Program-made: the position numbers and the translations under genes | Origin: Pseudomonadota bacterium | Lineage (GTDB): Bacteria > Desulfobacterota > Desulfovibrionia > Desulfovibrionales > Desulfomicrobiaceae | Direction: 5' to 3' | DNA length: 64,000 nucleotides | Assembly: GCA_023393525.1 (NCBI GenBank) | Contig: JAEWKZ010000093.1 | Span: 4,200-68,199 of the forward strand | Part shown: positions 7,424-15,990 of the stretch, piece by piece | How the letters are laid out: each line of letters begins with the position of its first letter | How positions within the stretch are numbered: position 1 is the stretch's first letter | The notes under the pieces: generated by a model | Told to the model about the DNA's origin: nothing | The model's database searches: none | What the model saw: only the letters and a program-made list of their open reading frames with translations

Positions 7424-8205
7424 CCGCGCCGATGATCGATATCACAGACCTGAACACTGGCTACAAAGGGCTGCCGGTGCTTCGCGGCATCTCGCTCACT
7501 GTCCGCGAGGGCGAATTCACGGGCATCCTCGGCCCCAACGGCAGCGGCAAGACGACCCTCATCCGCGCTCTGTCCGGAGTCCTGCCGTGCGTCTCGGGCA
7601 GCATCCGCATCGCGGGCCAGGACATCAAGACCCTGCCGGCCAAGGCCCGGGCCCGGCAGTGCGCCACCGTGGCCCAGAAAAACCCCGGCCTGTCCGCAGT
7701 GCGCACCCGGTCGCTGGTGCTCATGGGCCGCTACCCGTATGTCTCCTTTCTGGGCGGCTATTCCCGGCATGACCATCTGCGCGCGCGGGAAGCCATGCAG
7801 GAGACGAGCTGCCTGCACCTGGGGCAGCGCAGCACCGAGGCCCTGTCCGGCGGCGAATTGCAACGGGTCATCACCGCCAAGGCCCTGGCCCAGGACACCA
7901 GGCTGCTGCTGCTGGACGAGGCCGCGTCCAACCTTGACGTGGCCCGGACCATGGATCTCTACGAGCTGCTCAAGGTCAAAAACGCCGCCGGCCTGACCAT
8001 CCTGACCGTGGCCCACGACCTGAACCTGGCCGCCCTCTATTGCCAGCGCCTTGTCTTTCTGAAAAACGGTTGCGTCGCGGCCGACGGCCCGACCCGCGAA
8101 ATTTTTACGGCCCAAACCTTGAGTGAGATTTATGAAACACCCCTTGCCGTGGCTGCGCATCCCCTCACCGGGGCTCCCCAGGCTTATCTGGTGCCTCGTG
8201 CTTAA
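7420..8205 (+). CDS. ABC transporter ATP-binding protein (FecE/BtuD type)
   Basis: The 261-aa ATPase carries Walker A (GPNGSGKTT, residues about 36-44), the signature LSGGELQRV, Walker B LLLLDEAASNLD and the H-loop (TVAHDLNLA). It energises the adjacent permease. The ATG overlaps the permease stop by 4 nt; a longer open frame upstream is a shadow of the permease. Its 3' end overlaps the binding-protein gene by about 74 nt in another frame. Confidence 0.93.
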   Translation: MTAPMIDITDLNTGYKGLPVLRGISLTVREGEFTGILGPNGSGKTTLIRALSGVLPCVSGSIRIAGQDIKTLPAKARARQCATVAQKNPGLSAVRTRSLVLMGRYPYVSFLGGYSRHDHLRAREAMQETSCLHLGQRSTEALSGGELQRVITAKALAQDTRLLLLDEAASNLDVARTMDLYELLKVKNAAGLTILTVAHDLNLAALYCQRLVFLKNGCVAADGPTREIFTAQTLSEIYETPLAVAAHPLTGAPQAYLVPRA

Positions 8206-9061
8206 CCTTTTCCTGTTCCAGCTCCCTGCAAGCGCCCTGGCGGCAATCTCCGTCACCGACGATCAGGGGCGTCAGATCAGTCTGGATGCGCCCGCGAGCC
8301 GGATCATCGCCCTTTACGGCGCTTTCAACGAGATCCTGGCCGACCTTGGGCGCGAAGACCTGCTCATCGCCCGCACGGCCGCCGATGACCTGCCTGCGTC
8401 CATCCAGGCCAAACCGTCCATCGGCACCCACCTGCGCCCCAATGCGGAACTGATCCTGGGTCTTGCGCCCGATCTGGTCATCCAGCTCGGCGGACGGGGC
8501 GAGGCCATGGAGCCGGTGCGCTTTCTGGAAAAACGGGGCCTGAACGTCGCGGTCTTTGATCTTGAAAATTTCGAGCAGCTTTTTTCAGTCATGGAACGTC
8601 TGGGCACGCTGACCGCAAGCTCGGACCAGGCCGCCAAGCGCATCGCCTTCATGCGCTCGGAACTTGCGCGCATCGAAGCCGCCGCCCCGCGCCCACGAAT
8701 CTTCTTCGAGGCGCGCTACCCCACGCTTCTGGCGGCCGGACAGGGTTCCATGGCTTCGGAAATAATAGCCAAGGCCGGCGGGGAAAACTGCGTCGCCGCT
8801 CCGGACAAGCTTGTGCGCCTGGGCGAAGAGGAGCTTTTGCGCCTTGATCCCGACATCTACCTTGTCCAGGAGGGGCCCATGAACCCCCGCCCCGTGCCCA
8901 TGGCCGAGCGCCATCTCTTTCGCACCCTCGCCTGCGTGAAATCCGGCCAGGTCCATGTCGTGGACCAGAAGGTCTTTTCACGGCCCGGTCCGCGCAGCCT
9001 GGAGGCCGTGCGCCAACTCGCAACCATCATATCAAACTGGAAAAAGGAGGTCCGACCATGA
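8132..9061 (+). CDS. periplasmic substrate-binding protein (BtuF/FepB type)
   Basis: The product is about 309 aa with a signal segment (LIWCLVLNLFLFQLPASALA) and a class III binding-protein fold: ISVTDDQGRQISL at the mature start, SRIIALYGAFNEILADLG, and the late GSMASEIIAKAGGENCVA. It should deliver ligand to the FecCD-type permease. ATG 8132 was preferred; an in-frame GTG three codons earlier is possible. The beginning overlaps the ATPase gene by 74 nt. It shares a 4-nt overlap with cbiL. Ligand unknown; corrinoid, heme or metal-tetrapyrrole are the likely classes. Confidence 0.88.
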   Translation: MKHPLPWLRIPSPGLPRLIWCLVLNLFLFQLPASALAAISVTDDQGRQISLDAPASRIIALYGAFNEILADLGREDLLIARTAADDLPASIQAKPSIGTHLRPNAELILGLAPDLVIQLGGRGEAMEPVRFLEKRGLNVAVFDLENFEQLFSVMERLGTLTASSDQAAKRIAFMRSELARIEAAAPRPRIFFEARYPTLLAAGQGSMASEIIAKAGGENCVAAPDKLVRLGEEELLRLDPDIYLVQEGPMNPRPVPMAERHLFRTLACVKSGQVHVVDQKVFSRPGPRSLEAVRQLATIISNWKKEVRP

Positions 9062-9768
9062 GCGGCCATCTCTACGGCATCGGCGTCGGCCCCGGAGACC
9101 CTGAACTCCTGACCATCAAGGCGGCCAAAGTGCTTGGCCGGGTGGACCTCATCCTGGCGGCGTCCTCGACCAGGAACGACGACTCCCTGGCCCTCGACAT
9201 CGCGCGCCCCCATGTGAAGCCGGACGCGCGCGTCATCCGCCTGGGCTTTCCCATGAGCCGCGACGAGGGCACCCTGCAGACGGCCTGGGTGGACAACGCC
9301 CGCCTGGTCCTCAAAGAGCTTGAAGCGGGGCACGATGCGGCCTTCATAACCCTGGGCGACCCCCTACTCTATTCGACCTTCGCCTACCTGCTGCGCACCC
9401 TGCGCGGCCTGGCCCCGGAGCAGGCGGTGACGGTCATCCCCGGCATCACCTCTTTCCAGGCCGTGGCCGCGGCCACGCAGACCGTGCTGGCCGAGAGCGC
9501 CCAGAACCTGCTCATCCTGCCCGGCATCCGCGAGGCCGGGGAGCTGCGCAAGAGCCTGGAGGGCGCGGACAACGCCGTCATCCTCAAGGCCTACACCAAT
9601 TTTTCCGCCATTCGCGAGCAGCTGCGCACTTTTCCGACCCCGACCCATTGCGTTTTCGCGTCAAGAATGGGCATGAAGGAACAGTTCATCACGCGCAGCC
9701 TGGACGAGGCCCCGGACAACCCGACCTACCTCTCGCTCATGCTGCTGACCAAAAACGAATCACTTTGA
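9058..9768 (+). CDS. cbiL: precorrin-2/cobalt-factor II C20-methyltransferase
   Basis: The 236-aa protein is an SAM-dependent tetrapyrrole methylase of the CobI/CbiL type, which methylates C20 of the (cobalt) precorrin-2 macrocycle. It starts LYGIGVGPGDPELLTIKA, the conserved SAM-binding opening, and has LGDPLLYSTFAYLL and VIPGITSFQAVAAA, which are typical of this subfamily. Length is normal. GGAGG precedes the start, which overlaps the binding-protein stop by 4 nt. The cobalt form (CbiL) is assumed because cbiK, cbiD and cbiG-like genes indicate the early-cobalt (anaerobic) route. Confidence 0.92.
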   Translation: MSGHLYGIGVGPGDPELLTIKAAKVLGRVDLILAASSTRNDDSLALDIARPHVKPDARVIRLGFPMSRDEGTLQTAWVDNARLVLKELEAGHDAAFITLGDPLLYSTFAYLLRTLRGLAPEQAVTVIPGITSFQAVAAATQTVLAESAQNLLILPGIREAGELRKSLEGADNAVILKAYTNFSAIREQLRTFPTPTHCVFASRMGMKEQFITRSLDEAPDNPTYLSLMLLTKNESL

Positions 9769-9783
9769 ACCAAGGATACGCAT

Positions 9784-11136
9784 ATGCCCAAAGCCATCGT
9801 CATTGCCGGCACCTCCAGCGGGTGCGGAAAGACCTCCGTCACTCTGGGCCTGATGAAAGCCTTCGCCCGCAAGGGCATGGTGGTGCAGGGCTTCAAGTCC
9901 GGGCCTGATTTCATCGATCCCGGCCTGCACCGCATGGCCTCCGGCCTACCCAGCCACAACCTCGACGGCTGGATGCTTTCCGCCGACGAAATCCATCGCA
10001 TCTTCCGCCGCAACCACGAGGGCTGCGACATTTCCATCATCGAGGGGGCCATGGGTCTCTTCGACGGCATCGGGGCCGTGAGCGAAGAAGGCTCGGCCGC
10101 GCAACTGGCCAAAATTCTGGGCGTGCCCGTCATGCTGGTGGTCAACGCGCGCGGCATGGCCCGCTCGGCGGCGGCGCTGGTCAAAGGCTACGCCGAATTC
10201 GACCCGGACCTGCGCCTGGACTCCGTGCTCTTCAACATGACCGGCAGCCCCACCCACGGACAGATCCTGGCCCAGGCCATGGAAGGCCGGGGCATAAAGG
10301 TTCTGGGCAGCCTGCCGCGCCAGGCCGACCTGCCCCTGCCGTCCCGGCACCTCGGGCTGGTCACCGCCGAAGATCTGGACCGCCGCGAGGAGCGTCTGAA
10401 CGTTCTGGCCGACTGGGTCGAGGCCTCCATCGACCTGGACGCCCTGCTGGAAGCCTTGCCCGAATACTCCCTGCCATCGCTCAGCGACGGCGGGGTCAAG
10501 ATGCCGGAAATCCGCATCGGCTACGCCCGCGACCGCGCCTTTTGCTTCTACTACGAGGAAAACCTGCGCATGCTGCGTCAGGCCGGAGCCGAACTGGTGC
10601 CCTTCTCCCCCTTGCACGACACAAACCTGCCCCCGGCCCTCAAAGGCCTCTATCTGGGCGGAGGCTACCCGGAACTGCACGCGGCTGAGCTGGCCGCCAA
10701 CACGGTCATGCTCGGCAAGATCCGCGACTTCTGCCAAAGCGGCAAGCCGGTCTACGCCGAATGCGGCGGCTTCATGTACCTGATGCGCTCGCTGCGCACT
10801 CGAGCCGGGCAGGAGCACGCCATGGCCGGAGTGTTTGATTTCTCCTGCGCCATGGAAGGCCGCCATCAGGCCCTGGGATACCGCGAAGTGAAGCTCGTCG
10901 CCCCCTCCCCCCTGGGCGCTCCCGACGCGCAGGCCAGAGGGCACGAATTCCATTATTCGAAAATGACCGGCAACGACCCGGCCGCCGCCCAGGTCTACGA
11001 GGTCCATGACCGCTGCGGAAAAACGAATGCCGGAGGCGGCTACCTGAAGGGCAACTGCCTTGGATCGTACGTGCACCTGCATTTCGGCTCCAATCCGCAC
11101 ATGGCCGCCCATTTCGCCGGAGCCTGCGGGGCATGA
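9784..11136 (+). CDS. cbiA: cobyrinate a,c-diamide synthase
   Basis: The 450-aa enzyme amidates carboxylates a and c of cobyrinate using ATP and glutamine. The N-terminal ATP-binding domain begins AIVIAGTSSGCGKTSVTLG (P-loop) and continues FKSGPDFIDPGLH. The C-terminal glutamine amidotransferase domain has the nucleophile region VYAECGGFMYLM and a late SYVHLHFGS with the expected histidine. Length is normal. AAGGAT precedes the ATG, 15 bp after cbiL, and its stop overlaps cbiD by 4 nt. Confidence 0.94.
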   Translation: MPKAIVIAGTSSGCGKTSVTLGLMKAFARKGMVVQGFKSGPDFIDPGLHRMASGLPSHNLDGWMLSADEIHRIFRRNHEGCDISIIEGAMGLFDGIGAVSEEGSAAQLAKILGVPVMLVVNARGMARSAAALVKGYAEFDPDLRLDSVLFNMTGSPTHGQILAQAMEGRGIKVLGSLPRQADLPLPSRHLGLVTAEDLDRREERLNVLADWVEASIDLDALLEALPEYSLPSLSDGGVKMPEIRIGYARDRAFCFYYEENLRMLRQAGAELVPFSPLHDTNLPPALKGLYLGGGYPELHAAELAANTVMLGKIRDFCQSGKPVYAECGGFMYLMRSLRTRAGQEHAMAGVFDFSCAMEGRHQALGYREVKLVAPSPLGAPDAQARGHEFHYSKMTGNDPAAAQVYEVHDRCGKTNAGGGYLKGNCLGSYVHLHFGSNPHMAAHFAGACGA

Positions 11137-12221
11137 CCCTGCGTCATGGCTTCACCACGGGCACGGCGGCTGCCGCCGCCGCCAAGGCCGCGACGCTGCG
11201 CCTGCTCACGGGCCGCGCCCAGGACTGCGTGGACGTGCCGCTGCCCGTGGGCCAACGCATGACCATCACCATCCTTGAGAGCCGGGTCGACGGTGAAGGC
11301 ATCATGGCCGCCGTGGTCAAGGACGGCGGCGACGACCCGGACGTTACCCACCGCGCCGTGATCCGGGCGCGGGTGCGACGCGGCGCGGAGGATGGCGTCA
11401 TTTTGCGCGGCGGGCCCGGCGTAGGCGTCGTGACCCGGCCCGGCCTGCCCGTTCCCGTCGGCATGCCCGCCATCAATCCCGTGCCCCGCCAGCAGATCAC
11501 GCTGGCGGTGACCGAGGCCATGGCCGCTGCCTGCGGCATGAACGAAAAAGTGAGTCTGGAAGTGGAAATCAGCGTGGATCGCGGGGAGGAACTGGCCCAA
11601 AAAACCTTCAATCCGCGCCTGGGCATTGTCGGCGGCATCTCCATCCTCGGCACCCGGGGCACGGTCAAGCCCTTCAGCAACGCGGCCTACCAGGCCACCA
11701 TCCGGCAGTGCCTGGATGTCATGCAGGCCTGCGAAGTGCGCACCCCCTGCTTGACCACGGGCGGACGCAGCGAACGTTTTCTGCGTCAGGCCCGCCCCCG
11801 GACGCCGGAAACCGCGTGCGTGCAGGTGGCCGATTTTTTTGCCTACAGCATGAAGGAAGTCGGGCGGCGCGGCTTTGATTCCGTGCTCTGGGGCGTCTTT
11901 TTCGGCAAGCTGGTCAAGCAGGCCCAGGGACACCGCTACACCCACGCCCGCAGCGCGGAGCTGGACCTGACCATCCTGGCCGAATGGTGCGAGGATTGCG
12001 GCTTCGACCGCCAGGTCTGCCGTGAGGTCGCCGGCGGCAACACGGCCATGCAGGCCCTGGAGCTTCTGGCTCCCCTGCCGCAAAGCGCAGCCCTCTTCGC
12101 CCTGCTCACGGACAAGGCCGCCACCGCCGCCCGCCTCTTTTGCGGCCGGGAGGTGAATGTAGGCTACATGCTTTTCGATTTTTCCGGCCAGATCCTGCAC
12201 CAGACCTCGGAGGCCGCATGA
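11133..12221 (+). CDS. cbiD: cobalt-precorrin-5B C1-methyltransferase CbiD
   Basis: The 362-aa protein begins LRHGFTTGTAAAAAAKAA, the hallmark of CbiD. CbiD methylates C1 of cobalt-precorrin-5B during ring contraction in the anaerobic pathway. Other family stretches are VTRPGLPVPVGMPAINPVP and GGISILGTRGTVKPFS. The start overlaps the cbiA stop and its stop overlaps cbiE-T, both as ATGA. Full length. Confidence 0.95.
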   Translation: MTLRHGFTTGTAAAAAAKAATLRLLTGRAQDCVDVPLPVGQRMTITILESRVDGEGIMAAVVKDGGDDPDVTHRAVIRARVRRGAEDGVILRGGPGVGVVTRPGLPVPVGMPAINPVPRQQITLAVTEAMAAACGMNEKVSLEVEISVDRGEELAQKTFNPRLGIVGGISILGTRGTVKPFSNAAYQATIRQCLDVMQACEVRTPCLTTGGRSERFLRQARPRTPETACVQVADFFAYSMKEVGRRGFDSVLWGVFFGKLVKQAQGHRYTHARSAELDLTILAEWCEDCGFDRQVCREVAGGNTAMQALELLAPLPQSAALFALLTDKAATAARLFCGREVNVGYMLFDFSGQILHQTSEAA

Positions 12222-13429
12222 TTCATGTTCTGGGCCTTGGACTGTGCCCGGCCCATCGTTCCCCGCAGATGCTGAACCTCATCCGCTCGGCGGATCTGGT
12301 CGCCGGCGGAAAACGGCTCCTCGACGAACTGGGTATCGAAGAGGGCAGACGCCTGCCCCTTGGGCCTCTGGAGGAATTCGCGACCCGCATCCAAAGCCGC
12401 GCAGAGGACGCCCTCGTCTGCGTCCTGGCCGACGGCGACCCCCTGCTCTACGGTATCGGAGCGAGCCTGCTGCGCTTCTTCGCCCCACGCGAACTGACCT
12501 TTCACCCCAACGTCTCGGCCCTGCAAGCCGCCTGCGCCCGTTTCGGGCTGCCCTGGCACGAGTGCCGCACCCTGTCCCTGCATGGCCGCGACGATCAGAC
12601 CCCGCTCTTCGCCGCCCTGACCCACGGCAGCCTGGCGGCCCTGTACACGGACCACCGCCACAGCCCGGACGCCATAGCCCGGCTGCTGCTTGAGCGCGGC
12701 GTGACCGGCTGGCGCATGCACGTGGCCGAGGCCCTTGGAGGCCCGGAAGAACAGCTGACCACCATCGATCTGGCGGAGGCCGCGCAGCGCTCGTGGCACA
12801 CGCTGAACATCGTTCTCCTGGAACGCGCCACGGCACCAGCGCTTGCCCTGGAATTGGGCCTGGACGAGAACGCCCTGACCCACGACGATGGCCTCATGAG
12901 CAAGCAGCCGGTCCGGGCCTTCGCACTTTCCCTGCTGCGCCTGCCCCCGGACGCGACCCTGTGGGACCTGGGCGCTGGCAGCGGGGCCGTCAGCCTGGAG
13001 GCCGCGCGGCTCCTCGGTAGAGGGCGGGTCGTGGCAGTGGAGCGCCGGGCCGAGCGCGTGCGGCATATAAAGGAGAATGTCGAGCGCACCGGGGCGTGGC
13101 TCACGGAGGTGGTGCAGGCTCCGCTGGAGGAGTTTCTAGCGGATGGGAGGTTTACTCCCCCAACCCACATCTTTCTTGGCGGCGGGGCCTCTGAGCCGGT
13201 GCTTTCCCGGTGCGCCGACCTGCTCTCCCCCGGCGGGCGGCTGGTGGCGGCTGCCGTGCTCCTTTCCACCCTGGAAACCGCCCGAGCCGTCTTCAGCCGA
13301 CGGGGCTGGCCGCTGACCGTGCATCAGCTCATGCACCACGCAAGCTCGCCCCTGGGCGGAGACCTGCGTCTGGTGCCTTCCAATCCCGTCTTTCTGCTCG
13401 AAACCCAAAAACCTTCAAGCGAAACATGA
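12218..13429 (+). CDS. cbiET: CbiE-CbiT fusion (cobalt-precorrin C5/C15 methyltransferase and decarboxylase)
   Basis: The 403-aa protein joins two enzymes. Residues about 1-205 are CbiE-like (VLGLGLCPAHRSPQML, then VLADGDPLLYGIGASLL), a tetrapyrrole C5-methylase. Residues about 215-403 are CbiT-like with the class I SAM motif LWDLGAGSGAVSLEAARLL, for C15 methylation and C12 side-chain decarboxylation. The arrangement equals CobL of the aerobic pathway; here the context indicates the cobalt route. ATGA overlaps link it to cbiD and cbiF-G. Confidence 0.93.
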   Translation: MIHVLGLGLCPAHRSPQMLNLIRSADLVAGGKRLLDELGIEEGRRLPLGPLEEFATRIQSRAEDALVCVLADGDPLLYGIGASLLRFFAPRELTFHPNVSALQAACARFGLPWHECRTLSLHGRDDQTPLFAALTHGSLAALYTDHRHSPDAIARLLLERGVTGWRMHVAEALGGPEEQLTTIDLAEAAQRSWHTLNIVLLERATAPALALELGLDENALTHDDGLMSKQPVRAFALSLLRLPPDATLWDLGAGSGAVSLEAARLLGRGRVVAVERRAERVRHIKENVERTGAWLTEVVQAPLEEFLADGRFTPPTHIFLGGGASEPVLSRCADLLSPGGRLVAAAVLLSTLETARAVFSRRGWPLTVHQLMHHASSPLGGDLRLVPSNPVFLLETQKPSSET

Positions 13430-15222
13430 ACAATTCTTCGCAGGTGTATTTTATCGGCGCAGGCCCCGGCGATCCGGAGCTGATCACGGTGCGCGGCCGG
13501 GACCTCGTGGCCCGGGCGGATCTGGTGCTGTATGCCGGATCCCTGGTGCCCGCCAAGGTGGTGTCGTGCGCCAAGCCTGGAGCCGTGATCGCGGATTCGG
13601 CGGGCATGAGCCTTGATGCGACCCACGCCCTGATGCTCGAAACGGTGCGAGGGGGCGGACTGGTGGCCCGGGTGCACACCGGAGATCCGTCTCTGTTCGG
13701 CTCCGTGCGCGAGCAGATCGCCCTCCTGGAGCGGGACGGCGTAAGCTGGGAAATAATTCCCGGAGTGACCGCCGCCTTTGCGGCGGCGGCCAGGGCCGGA
13801 GTGTCCTTCACCGTGCCCGAGACCACCCAGAGCCTCGTCATCACCCGGCTGCACGGCCGCACGCCGGTCCCGGAATCCGAGCGTCTGAGCGTCCTTGCGC
13901 GGCACGGCTCGTCCGTGGCCGTGTACCTTTCCGCGGACAAGGTCGGGGAACTGGCCCGCGAATTGCGCCTGGCCGGATCGCCGGAGGGCACGGTCATCGT
14001 CATCGGCCACAAGGTCGGTCATCCGCAGGAGAAAATCGTCCGCACCACCCTGGCGGAGCTGGAACAAAGCGTGCTGGCGGCCAACATCACCCGCCAGGCC
14101 GTGTTTCTGATCCTGCCCGGCGAGTCCGCGCCACAGATCCAGTCCCGGCTCTACGCCGCCTCCTTCGGACACGGGTTCCGCGAGGCCGAGCGCCCGCAGA
14201 CCTGGCCGCGCCTGGCCATCTACGCCATGACACGCCAGGGCCTTGGCCTAGCCAGGCGCATCGCGGCCATGGCCCCGGCCGACCTGTTCGCCACCAGCCG
14301 TTTGGCCGAGGGCGAGGTGCGCGGCTTTGAACGCATCGCCGACCAGGTCCGCGCCAATTTCCCCCTCTACCACGCCCATGTCTTTGTCGCCGCCACGGGG
14401 ATCGTGGTGCGCAGCATCGCGCCCCTGCTGCACTCCAAGACCACGGATCCGGCGGTGGTCGTCTGCGATCAGAACGGAGAGCATGTCGTGAGCCTGCTGT
14501 CAGGCCATCTCGGCGGGGCCAACGATCTGGCCCGACGCATCGCCGACCATGTCGGAGGCCGCGCCGTCATCACCACGGCCACGGACACAGCCGGAAAACC
14601 CGCCATCGACACCCTGGCCCAAAACCGGGACTGCGCCATCGCCGATCCGTCGCGCATCGCGCAGGTGAACAGAATTCTGGCCGAAGGCGGACGGGTCACG
14701 GTGCGCGACCCGGACAATCTGCTGGATCTGCGCGGTGACGAGGGCATGGAGGATTTTTTTGAAATGGTGGACGATCCGCAGGCGCAGGTGACGGTCAGTT
14801 GGAAAGCCGAAGCGGCTCCGGGCCTGCTCCTGCACCCACGCTGCCTCTGCGTCGGCATCGGATGCCGCCGGGGCGTATCCCGGGAGGAAATACAGGCGGC
14901 CCTGGAACAGGTCATGGCACGGCACAACCTGGCGCGTGGCAGCCTGGCCGCCTTGGCCAGCGTCGAACTGAAGCGGGATGAAGCCGGTCTGCTGGACGCG
15001 GCCAAAAACCTGGGACTGCCTGTGGAATTTTTCGCAGCGTCTGAATTGAATGAAACGCAGGTCCCCAACCCCTCGGAGCGGGTACGGGAAAAAATAGGAG
15101 CGGGAAGCGTATGCGAAGCGGCGAGCGTGCAGGCGGCCTTGAAAAGAAGCCCCAGGGCGCGGCTGATCGCGCCCAAGACGATAATCGGAAACGTGACGGT
15201 GGCCATATGCATGGCCGGCTGA
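13426..15222 (+). CDS. cbiFG: CbiF-CbiG fusion (C11-methyltransferase and cobalt-precorrin-5A hydrolase)
   Basis: The 598-aa protein fuses two consecutive pathway steps. Residues about 1-255 are CbiF: VYFIGAGPGDPELITVRG, LVLYAGSLVP, ARVHTGDPSLFGSV and EIIPGVTAAFAAAA are typical of cobalt-precorrin-4 C11-methyltransferase. Residues about 265-598 are CbiG: VAATGIVVRSIAPLLHSK, VVSLLSGHLGGANDLAR and the C-terminal CVGIGCRRGVSREEI. CbiG opens the delta-lactone of precorrin-5A. Start chosen by ATGA overlap with cbiE-T; the longer upstream frame shadows cbiT. It overlaps cbiH by 16 nt. Confidence 0.92.
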   Translation: MNNSSQVYFIGAGPGDPELITVRGRDLVARADLVLYAGSLVPAKVVSCAKPGAVIADSAGMSLDATHALMLETVRGGGLVARVHTGDPSLFGSVREQIALLERDGVSWEIIPGVTAAFAAAARAGVSFTVPETTQSLVITRLHGRTPVPESERLSVLARHGSSVAVYLSADKVGELARELRLAGSPEGTVIVIGHKVGHPQEKIVRTTLAELEQSVLAANITRQAVFLILPGESAPQIQSRLYAASFGHGFREAERPQTWPRLAIYAMTRQGLGLARRIAAMAPADLFATSRLAEGEVRGFERIADQVRANFPLYHAHVFVAATGIVVRSIAPLLHSKTTDPAVVVCDQNGEHVVSLLSGHLGGANDLARRIADHVGGRAVITTATDTAGKPAIDTLAQNRDCAIADPSRIAQVNRILAEGGRVTVRDPDNLLDLRGDEGMEDFFEMVDDPQAQVTVSWKAEAAPGLLLHPRCLCVGIGCRRGVSREEIQAALEQVMARHNLARGSLAALASVELKRDEAGLLDAAKNLGLPVEFFAASELNETQVPNPSERVREKIGAGSVCEAASVQAALKRSPRARLIAPKTIIGNVTVAICMAG

Positions 15223-15959
15223 GCGTGATCGGCCTCGGACCCGGCAGCACGGCGCTGCTCGCCCCCATGGCCCAATCCTGTCTGGCTCACGCCGGGGCCG
15301 TGGTCGGGTATGACCGCTATATGGAACTGGTTGATCCCGACCTGCTCCACGGCAAAACCCTTTTTTCAAGTCCCATGAAAAAAGAAATGGAACGCACGGC
15401 CAAGGCCGTGGAATTCGCCCTGGCCGGACTGGACACGGTGGTGGTCTCCTCCGGAGACAGCGGCATCTACGGCATGGCGGGGCTTGTCCTTGAATATCTG
15501 GAACGCGAGGGACTGCTGGACGCCATCGATCTCGAGATAGTGCCGGGCATCCCGGCCCTGTGCGCGGCGGCGGCCCTGCTCGGCGCGCCGCTCATGCACG
15601 ACTTCGCCTCCATCTCCCTGTCCGACCTTTTGACCCCGCTGCCGACCATCATGAAGCGGATTCGCTGCGCGGTGGAGGGCGATTTCGTCATCGTTCTGTA
15701 CAACCCCAAATCCCGCAAACGCGACTCCTACCTGGGACAGGCCCTGACCATGGCGGCCGAGCATCGCGGATCGGACACGCCGGTCGGCTTCGTGCGCAAC
15801 GCCTACCGCCCGGATCAGGACGTGCGCGTCGCGACCCTTGGCAGTTGCGACCCCGAGTGGGCCGACATGCTGACCACCGTGGTCATCGGCAACAGCGCAA
15901 GCCGTTTGGCCGGAGATAAAATTCTCACGCCGCGCGGCTATTTCGAAAAATACGGGTAG
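15207..15959 (+). CDS. cbiH: cobalt-factor III C17-methyltransferase
   Basis: The 250-aa SAM-dependent methylase starts LSVIGLGPGSTALLAPMA and has AGAVVGYDRYMELV, SSGDSGIYGMAGLVLEYL and VIVLYNPKSRKRDSYL, all characteristic of CbiH/CobJ, which methylates C17 and drives ring contraction. ATG 15207 overlaps the end of cbiF-G by 16 nt; the frame is open further upstream without a better start. It is the last gene of the operon. Confidence 0.93.
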   Translation: MHGRLSVIGLGPGSTALLAPMAQSCLAHAGAVVGYDRYMELVDPDLLHGKTLFSSPMKKEMERTAKAVEFALAGLDTVVVSSGDSGIYGMAGLVLEYLEREGLLDAIDLEIVPGIPALCAAAALLGAPLMHDFASISLSDLLTPLPTIMKRIRCAVEGDFVIVLYNPKSRKRDSYLGQALTMAAEHRGSDTPVGFVRNAYRPDQDVRVATLGSCDPEWADMLTTVVIGNSASRLAGDKILTPRGYFEKYG

Positions 15960-15969
15960 CGCCTCATCA

Positions 15970-15990
15970 GGCCTTGCGAAAGGCCGGTTT
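15970..15990 (+). terminator. short hairpin terminator after cbiH
   Basis: GGCCTT pairs with AAGGCC across GCGA and is followed by GGTTT. The stem is only 6 bp and the T-run short, so termination may be incomplete. The next gene is convergent, with its stop at 15989. Confidence 0.45.
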
